From NCBI RefSeq assembly GCF_027943255.1, contig NC_072893.1, positions 115,443,784-115,507,783 on the forward strand: a DNA stretch of 64,000 bases, given 5' to 3'. Both the position numbers and the translations under genes were made by a program. The first letter of the stretch is position 1. Each line of letters begins with the position of its first letter. Shown here piece after piece: positions 57,582-64,000 of the stretch. The stretch comes from Anastrepha obliqua (taxonomy: Eukaryota > Arthropoda > Insecta > Diptera > Tephritidae). Under the pieces are notes generated by a model, which made no database searches, was not told the origin of the DNA, and saw nothing but the letters and a program-made list of their open reading frames with translations.

Positions 57582-58299
57582 TGAAGCGCTCAAAGTTGTA
57601 GCGCCTAAAACGCTTGGTATGAAGCTCTAACTATATCCAGATTAACGCTATAAAATATCCAAATAAAGCTTAAATACTTCATACATACATATTTACTTCC
57701 TTTATCGCTGCAAGCCTCCTTATGAATTTTCCCTTATTTGAACCAGTACTGGAAGCTTTCTTCTATCAGCTTCTTTATAAAGCGCACCGCTCTCTCTTTC
57801 ACAGCTTTAACGTATTTAAAATATTTTTAATTTTTAATACAAATTTCAACTTTGGAAAACTGACAGCGGTTTCACAGTGCAAGATCCGGCAAATGAGGCA
57901 GCTGGTTCAATATCAGTCTACTCTAGTTGGCTAAAAACATTTTAAAAAACCATCCAAAATTAGTCGGCGCCTTTCCTTGATGGGGTATCCATGACTAGTA
58001 ATTCCATAGATCCCGTTGTGTATTTGTTATCCCTTCAGAGAGTCCAACCAGAATGGCAAGTGAGTAATGTGAACTAATAGCTTCACTTACAGAAACTGAG
58101 TGAAGGTGCCAAATCACACAAGATTACCAATTTTTCCAATACTTTAATCCGTATTGTAATATATTTGAGTTGAAACCCTTGTGATGAGTACTTTTCAACA
58201 CTTTCTCGTCCGATTTCGCTCAAATCACTCAGCATAAATGCAATTGATAAAAAATGTATTGCCTCTTACGTCTTTTAAAGAATTTTTATTGTTGTTCCA

Positions 58300-58990
58300 A
58301 CAACATAAATATTAAGCTATAGCGATTTTCCTCTATGGCTCCTGTGCCATTAAGATGCCACATGGGAAACTTGCCAGATCTCTTCTAAATGTGAACTGTT
58401 CAAAAACTTAAGAAGATCTCTGACTTCTACTGACATCTTTCAACTTATTACGGAAATGTCTATTTAGTATATCGAATCTTCATCTGAATAGAGCAGCCCA
58501 GTATCACAGCCTGCTCCTGAATCATTCATGTATCTGCACGGCTAACCTCAGGGCATGTCTGCCTATTAGACCGGACCCAGTTATAAAAGAAATTAGTGTT
58601 TTCAGATTCAGCAGAGATTCTGTGCGTTTAGTATTAAGAGGGGGCCACAATTGCCGATCCATTCTGAAGGTAGGTCCGTCACGGCATTTAACGTCCGCTA
58701 TTCTTAGAAATTTCTCAAAAATAATTAACTTGCAAGTGGCTGAGGGTATACCCATATCAATGTGTATATACACGCTAGGAATTTTGGTGCCGAGTCGCGC
58801 CAGTTCATCGAACCGAGAAGTCCTCTCAATGTGCCAATGGTCTGAAACCTAAATACGTTACATTTGGGTCAAATAACTGAGCCATCTCGTTAAAAGGTTG
58901 CGGTTGAACTAATTTGTGTACAGAAGCGAAGGGTATTGCGTTCGAAGAAGAAGGCTACGCGCAAAGCAGCTGGTGATCGCTGGTGTTCGG
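58300..58990 (-). pseudogene. LINE RNase H and C-terminal remnant
   Basis: Minus-strand pieces in order: MAQLFDPNVTYLGFRPLAH and FDELARLGTKIP (the VPGH.....ADELARLG region of RNase H), WPPLNTKRTESLLNL, LISFITGSGLIGRHALRLAV (the TGH..IGRHA.RLG motif after RNase H), CRYMND in place of the CRSC zinc motif, and VEVRDLLKFLNSS near the C-terminus. This order is that of I/R1/LOA-type non-LTR retrotransposons carrying RNase H. Several frame changes and a lost cysteine motif make it a pseudogene. The reverse transcriptase and 5' part are absent. Confidence 0.8.
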
Positions 58991-59117
58991 CGCATGCAGC
59001 GCTAGTCTTCGTTATTTAAAAACCACATCTCTTACGCGGTCGCATTTTATCATTTTTATTATACATTATTTTATGAATTCATCATTAAGGCTTGACCTGT
59101 TAGCTTTTCCAATTGTA

Positions 59118-59691
59118 AGGGTCCTTCAAAAGTGACGCCTAGAAGTGAATAATTTCAAGACGGTACCTCCTTTTATGGCATCTTTGACATTTGTCCAGTC
59201 AACAGTTGTGCAATTTTACGATAAAACAACGCTTTGAAATTATTGAAACTTATTTTCAAAATTGTCGAAAATTTTTTTTTTTCGTGGAAATACTCATCCA
59301 GATGAGTCGACAATTCAAAGGTTGATGGAAAAATTGCAATTAACTGGTTCTGACGAGTATAGGCACAAGTACTGGCAGACCAAAACAAGATGTTCCCTTG
59401 CGAATATTGCTGCTGTAGCGCAAAGTGTTGTTGAACAAACTTCAACATCGATAACTCGACTTGTTCAACAATTCATCATCAATACAATAATGAATCGACT
59501 GTTCAGCGGACTTCACCTGAACACGTCCTCGTTGTGGACATTGAAATTATGACCATTTTGTTAAGAACCATATTCTGAATAAAAATAGTGAAACCTCAAT
59601 ATTTTGAATGGAATATTGCAACCTAAAAGTATTTAAATTTTTAAATGTTTTATTTAAAAAAAAAAATCAGGCGCGTCTTTTGAAACACCCT
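59118..59691 (+). mobile_element. Internally deleted Tc1/mariner-superfamily element
   Basis: The left end AGGGTCCTTCAAAAGTGACG (after TA at 59116) and the reverse complement of the right end, AGGGTGTTTCAAAAGACGCG, match at most positions. Between them lies the N-terminal part of a transposase on the plus strand, then unrelated AT-rich sequence, so the catalytic domain has been deleted. The AGGGT..TTCA start also recalls the ends of the element at 2675-3119. A copy of the right end recurs twice more downstream. Confidence 0.8.
59195..59552 (+). pseudogene. Transposase N-terminal fragment (Tc1/mariner superfamily)
   Basis: Near 59.21 kb the plus strand reads TIKQRFEIIETYFQNC, the first helix-turn-helix of this transposase group. 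After a frameshift in a T-run (about 59270) comes GNTHPDESTIQRLMEKLQLTGS. A linker is followed by SLANIAAVAQSVVEQTSTSITRLVQQF and LFSGLHLN, corresponding to the second helix-turn-helix segment (ENI.AV..SV.E.PS.SI.RRSQ...LHL). The open stretch starts at 59262 and ends at 59552, well before any DDE residue. It matches the protein whose C-terminus survives at 2789-2989, though probably not the same subfamily. Confidence 0.8.
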
Positions 59692-60275
59692 TTATTATTA
59701 GTAGTTACTAATTCTTTCCTTTAATTTCATCTCTTTAGATCTGTAATTTTTCCAGGAAATTTTTCCCCTTTCTTCTTCGTATTCCACCACTTTTTGCAAT
59801 TCCCTCTGCAACTTTTTTTCTTTTTATTTCCCTTTCCATTCCACTTAATGCCTCCTTTTTCAGGCGCGTCTTTTGAAACACCCCTTATTATTAGTAGTTA
59901 CTAATTCTTTCCTTTAACTTCATCTCTTTAGATCTGCAATTTTTCCAGGAAATTTTTCCCCTTTCTTCTTATTCCACCACTTTTTGCAATTCCCTCTGCA
60001 ACTTTTTTTCTTTTTATTTCCCTTTCCATTCCACTTAATGCTTCCTTTTTCTCCTTTTTAAATGTTTTATTTAAAAAAAATTCAGGCACTTCTTTTGAAT
60101 TACCCTTTATTATTAGTAGTTACTAATTCTTTCCTTTAATTTCATCTCTTTAGATCTGCAATTTTTCCAGGAAATTTTTCCCCTTTCTTCTTATTCCACC
60201 ACTTTTTGCAATTCCCTCTGCAACTTTTTTTGTTTTTATTTCCCTTTCCATTCCACTTAATGCCTCCTTTTTCTC
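59640..60275 (+). repeat. Triplicated transposon end plus flank (193-222 bp units)
   Basis: CAGGCGCGTCTTTTGAAACACCC and the following ~170 bp (TTATTATTAGTAGTTACTAATTC, TTTAGATCTG.AATTTTTCCAGG, TTCCACCACTTTTTGCAATTCC, CCATTCCACTTAATGC) occur at 59668 and 59861, and slightly altered (CAGGCACTTCTTTTGAATTACCC) at 60083. Copies one and three also share the preceding TTTTTAAATGTTTTATTTAAAA; copy two has lost it. The copies are nearly identical, so the triplication is recent and occurred after the element inserted. Confidence 0.95.
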
Positions 60276-60279
60276 CAGC

Positions 60280-61310
60280 GTGAAAATTAAACATAATAAA
60301 TATTTCATTAAAATTCTTATCAATATAATAATTTACCTTGCCTGCCTACCTTGCCAACCTCATACCAATGCCATCATTAGCCTTCCAACAATAATTTCCC
60401 GGAAAACTTTGCCATCATTACCTTTAACTAACACACGCACTTACACACATACATATATATAGACATCCAATTGCTGCAATCATTTACCTTAACCACACTC
60501 TTCAGCTACCACGCAATTTTATCGCTTGCAATTTTATCTCATTTCATTGTGCAGTTCAGCAGTTTTATGGTCACCTAGTAGACAAATATGTATATATGTG
60601 TGTGTATACTCAAGTGGCCTCGTTGCTAGGCAGCCACATTACAAGCTTATCTATTACAATGCAATTTGATTGCCTGCAAAACTACTTCATACTCTCATCC
60701 TCTTAACCTCCTTTATGCCCAACACACAGCGCCACTACCTTCAGCATCTATCAATTGCAGTACTTCAGTTTGGCTTCGTTTGCTCTCCTTGTTACACTGG
60801 GCACAGGTATTGCAATTTTGTTTCATTTTTTCTTCTTCTTCTACTTTTTTTCTCTTGCTTTTTATTATTTTTGTTTTTTTGGTTTTTGTGTATTTCTTAT
60901 AAACATATATCACTTTTTCCGTATTTTTCTTTTCTTTTTGCCTCATCGATTTTGTTGGTTTACTCCCATTCTCCTACCTTTTTCATCTACTTTATGCGTT
61001 ATTGCTCCATTTCTTCGTTGCTGCGGGTCTACTGGTATGTTTGTGTGCTGTTCGTGTGTTCGACGGCACACACGAGAAAAAGGGAGGAGCCAACTGGAAA
61101 CCAACCGATATTTTATTGAATTTATTTTTATATTAGCACACATACATACATACACACCTGGCTGTACAGGCTTTTCGCATTGCAGTGGGTTACCACAGAT
61201 GTGTGCAGGAAGAAAAGTAGTAGATTTCGGACATTACTCGATTGGTTTGTGGTTGGTAATGCTGATGGGGTAAATATATATAAAAAAATAAATATTGCCT
61301 ATTTTACTAA
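60280..61310. other. Non-coding, strongly pyrimidine-rich stretch
   Basis: The plus strand is C/T-rich (TTCTTCTTCTTC near 60.83 kb). Plus-strand frames of 78, 149 and 172 codons at 60.67-61.27 kb overlap in different phases and are Phe/Leu/Ser/Cys-rich, as expected from poly-pyrimidine DNA. None is supported. Confidence 0.55.
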
Positions 61311-61312
61311 AT

Positions 61313-61590
61313 TGGCATTCGGGAGTATGTAAGTTCGAATCTCCGTGCATGAAACAACAAAATGATACAAAAAGTTTTTTTTTCTAATAGTCTCGGCAGG
61401 CACTAGCAAAACTCGGAGTGAATTTTTGTCATGAAAAAAGCTTCTCATAAAAAACAATTTGCCGTTCGGAGTTAGCTTAAAACTGTAGGTTCCTCTATTT
61501 GGGGAGCAACAACAAAACGTATGCCACAAATAGGAGGAAGAGCTCCTGCAAACACCTAACGAAGTGTAAGCGCCAATTATTTATTTACTT
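61313..61590 (+). mobile_element. SINE copy 3
   Basis: GGCATTCGGGAGTATGTAAG, then the B-box-like GTTCGAATC (61333-61341), CTCCGTGCATGAAA, TTTCTAATAG, ATTTTTGTCATGAAAAAAGC, TTGCCGTTCGGAGTTAGC, AACTGTAGGTTCC, CACAAATAGGAGGAAGAGCT, AACACCTAACGAAGTGTAAG and GCGCCAATTATTTATTTA. It has the most complete 3' part of the four copies and ends in an ATTTATTTA-like tail. Confidence 0.85.
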
Positions 61591-64000
61591 TTTTTTATTA
61601 ACCTCATAGCTACTCATAATTCATGAAACTATTAACCGCTGTTTGCGTCGGAAGACTTTTAATAATTTTTTTTTCTCCGTCCTTTTATAGTTTTTCAAAG
61701 TCTTCCGAAAATATCAATGCAGCGTTTCATCAGCATCAATTTGTGTCTACGCGCAATTCATCAACATTACCTGGTCTTTTACTCGTTTAATTATTTTTAT
61801 TTTTTAAAAGCTCAAATATTAACAAAACTGTTAAATAAACCAAAAGAAACGCAGCGCTAGCAATGGAGGCTTTCAGCTGACTTATTCTTTCATTCTTCAA
61901 CTACATTTGAAAGTGCTACATATTTCAGCTATCCCCTTTGCATCTGCCCTTATTATAATATCTCTTTTACCTTCAAATACGCAATCTCCTTTTCTCTGTC
62001 GCTACACCAGCTGTCATTAACGCCTCTAAGCAGCCATCAGCGTCCGTTCTCCAACTAATATTCGGTACATCAGTTCAATTATTATTACAGTTATTCATGC
62101 CACCGCTTCTATTTCATCAGTGACATCGGTCACATCATTATCCAATACCAAAGCACATACAGTCGCAGCCTACTTACATACATACCTATGAATCGTATGG
62201 ATCCTACCATCCAATGTCGACCAGTCAATCACACTTGCACTCACACACCTTCGCTACTCATCCCTGTGCCCTTTGCTGTGCCGCTTTGATGACTGCCATT
62301 TAATTTCTTATCACAGCGCAAAAACTACCACTACCAACACATAGTTGCACGTACTTATTAAGGTGTGTACATACGTAGGTACATAATGTACTACAGCCCC
62401 AATCTGTGGCAGTTCATCGTGGCAGCATCATTCCATACATTTTGCTCATCTGCTTTTTTTTTTGCTTTTGTTTCTTTTTATAACTTTCTATATCTTCCAA
62501 AGCTGCCTTCCTTTTTTCTATGTATAGCGAAAGTAATTTTTCGGGGTCTTATTTACTACTTATTTATTTATTTCTTTTTCCCATTACTCTGCCAGTTCCC
62601 ACTGTAGAGGAATATTAATGCAATTCATTTCGGGCTTCTTTTCTCTCTTTTTGAATCAGTATATTTGTAACGGGTGCTGGAGGCGCCTTTAGATTTTGTA
62701 GCTCAGTAAAGCGTTTCGTTGCTGTGTGCGAAGGAAACTCTCGAAAAATATGCACACATACATAGAAATCTACCGAATTCTGATATAAAAAAACAATATT
62801 AACTCACACAGATTACCAGATTTTTTCTTCGTCGCTAGATTTCTTTCCTTTTACCATCGCAATTTATTGCTATTGCTTTCAATTTTTTCCGCTATTCGCT
62901 TGCTTTTCTTGATTTCTGTTTTTCCATTTTTTTTAATATTTTTTTTCTGTTGCGCTGCCATATCCTACTTTATCCTTGAATTGCGTCCGTTCGTATATAC
63001 AACAACAATGTATAAGTAATCAGTTCAACGCTATGTACAAAGTAAATGTAATCAAGCACCAACAGCAGTGGCAGCGACATAGCAATATAGTTAGCCGCGG
63101 CTATAAAACAGGACCGTATATCTACACGCGTATGTATGTACATATATATACTTCTGTGTATATAGAAAAATAAAAATTGTAGGGAGCGCAAAATTTTTCT
63201 TTTCGCACGCCAGCCATTTTTCCATGCCTGGCTAACTGGCTTGGGCGGCACTCACACAGCCTGCCAGTTGAGCGACCCCACCACCGTCACATCCATCCAA
63301 CCACATTCAGTGTCATCCCCATCATCAGCGCTGCGGGATAGACATTTAAGGTTTGAAAGGACATTGTCCTCATACCAAATCACACCACAACGTACGAGTA
63401 TATAGAAGCAGCTCCTCGATAACGTCGAGCATCCAGCGTGCCAGCCAGTCAGTCACTTATTCGTTATGGCTGCTGCCTTTCTTTTTTTGTTGCTCCTATT
63501 TCACGCCTCCTTTTCCTACATTTAAAAACATTTCGTCGACTGAAGGTTGAGGTTGCAGCGCAATTTTTCGCCGTTTCTTTCTTCCACACTTATCTTTACA
63601 TATATTATTTTCTTCATTTCTGCGGTTAAAATTCTCGCTTAGCAAACGTTTTAGTGCTTCAAACTTTCGTAATATTTAGGCTGATGAGTTTAGGTATTTG
63701 TTAAAGTGGTCAAATATTGTAATAGAGTTGTGCTTTATGTGCTGTGAATGTAGAATAACTAGAAGAATGGTCTTTTTTTCTTTTTATTGCATTTTAATTT
63801 TTATGTTTTCACCCTTTGTTTATAAAATATATTTTCCCAAATACAAATATTAGTTTGCTCTTCCTTTTTAAATTCATTAAACTTGCTTTCAGCTCATTGT
63901 GAAATTGACTACGAACTTTTAGCTTCGCTTATTAAAAAATATTAGTTCTTCACAATAAATGAATTAATTAAAAATAAACTAATTAAAAATTAAAAAAAAA
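61591..64000. other. Non-coding stretch to the window end
   Basis: Pyrimidine-biased unique sequence with short ACATACATAC and CATCA runs, ending in AT-rich low complexity. The small frames have no recognisable motifs. No gene supported. Confidence 0.55.

Noticed and set aside
60670..61273. 149- and 172-codon plus-strand frames
   Set aside because: Mutually overlapping frames in poly-pyrimidine DNA give Phe/Leu/Ser/Cys-rich peptides. Composition explains them.

Overview
The window looks like non-coding nuclear DNA of a higher fly, most likely a tephritid fruit fly. It is about two-thirds A+T. It is full of ACATACAT/CATATGTATG-type microsatellites and CAG/CAA runs. It also carries SINE, mariner-type and jockey-type remnants of the kinds I associate with tephritids; the family placement is from memory and was not searched. 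I find no intact host protein-coding gene, no tRNA or rRNA gene, and nothing bacterial. Most open frames of 60-170 codons are chance frames in microsatellite, poly-pyrimidine or tandem-repeat DNA. The window could be a large intron or an intergenic region; the sequence alone does not decide.

Layout. 0.1-2.3 kb: degenerate AT-rich tandem repeats with a ~165-bp period. 2.7-3.7 kb: a transposase-bearing deletion derivative bounded by 30-bp inverted repeats, then a SINE. 5.1-5.7 kb: a foldback element with hAT-like ends and a perfect 8-bp target duplication. 5.9-6.7 kb: two MITEs with ends CAAGGTGGCGCA. 6.8-13.1 kb: three degenerate arrays, two rich in GATACTT. 13.3-13.9 kb: two unidentified open frames and a 126-bp retroposon flanked by a 14-bp target duplication. 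16-21 kb: AT-rich repeats, a mariner-like end and a 5'-truncated jockey-type LINE. 25.8-26.4 kb: mariner remnant abutting an inverted SINE. 28.5-28.8 kb: LINE reverse-transcriptase remnant. 33.0-36.8 kb: unusually rich in GATC words. 38.8-40.8 kb: ~290-bp array and a LINE C-terminus. 44.5-51.6 kb: a MITE grown into a tandem array, a 142-bp satellite with a palindromic core and its decayed continuation, then AT-rich arrays. 54-61.6 kb: LINE fragments, a 131-bp MITE, two SINEs, a strong hairpin, an RNase H LINE remnant, and a transposon whose right end is triplicated together with flanking DNA.

Nothing here acts as a pathway. What recurs is how the region grew: non-autonomous transposons landed, and many short segments (most about 95-360 bp) were locally duplicated two to five times and then decayed. 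The best leads are the foldback element, the MITE-to-satellite transition at 44.5-45.4 kb, and the palindrome-bearing ~140-bp periodicity at 45.8-50.3 kb. I found no convincing new enzyme or defence system.
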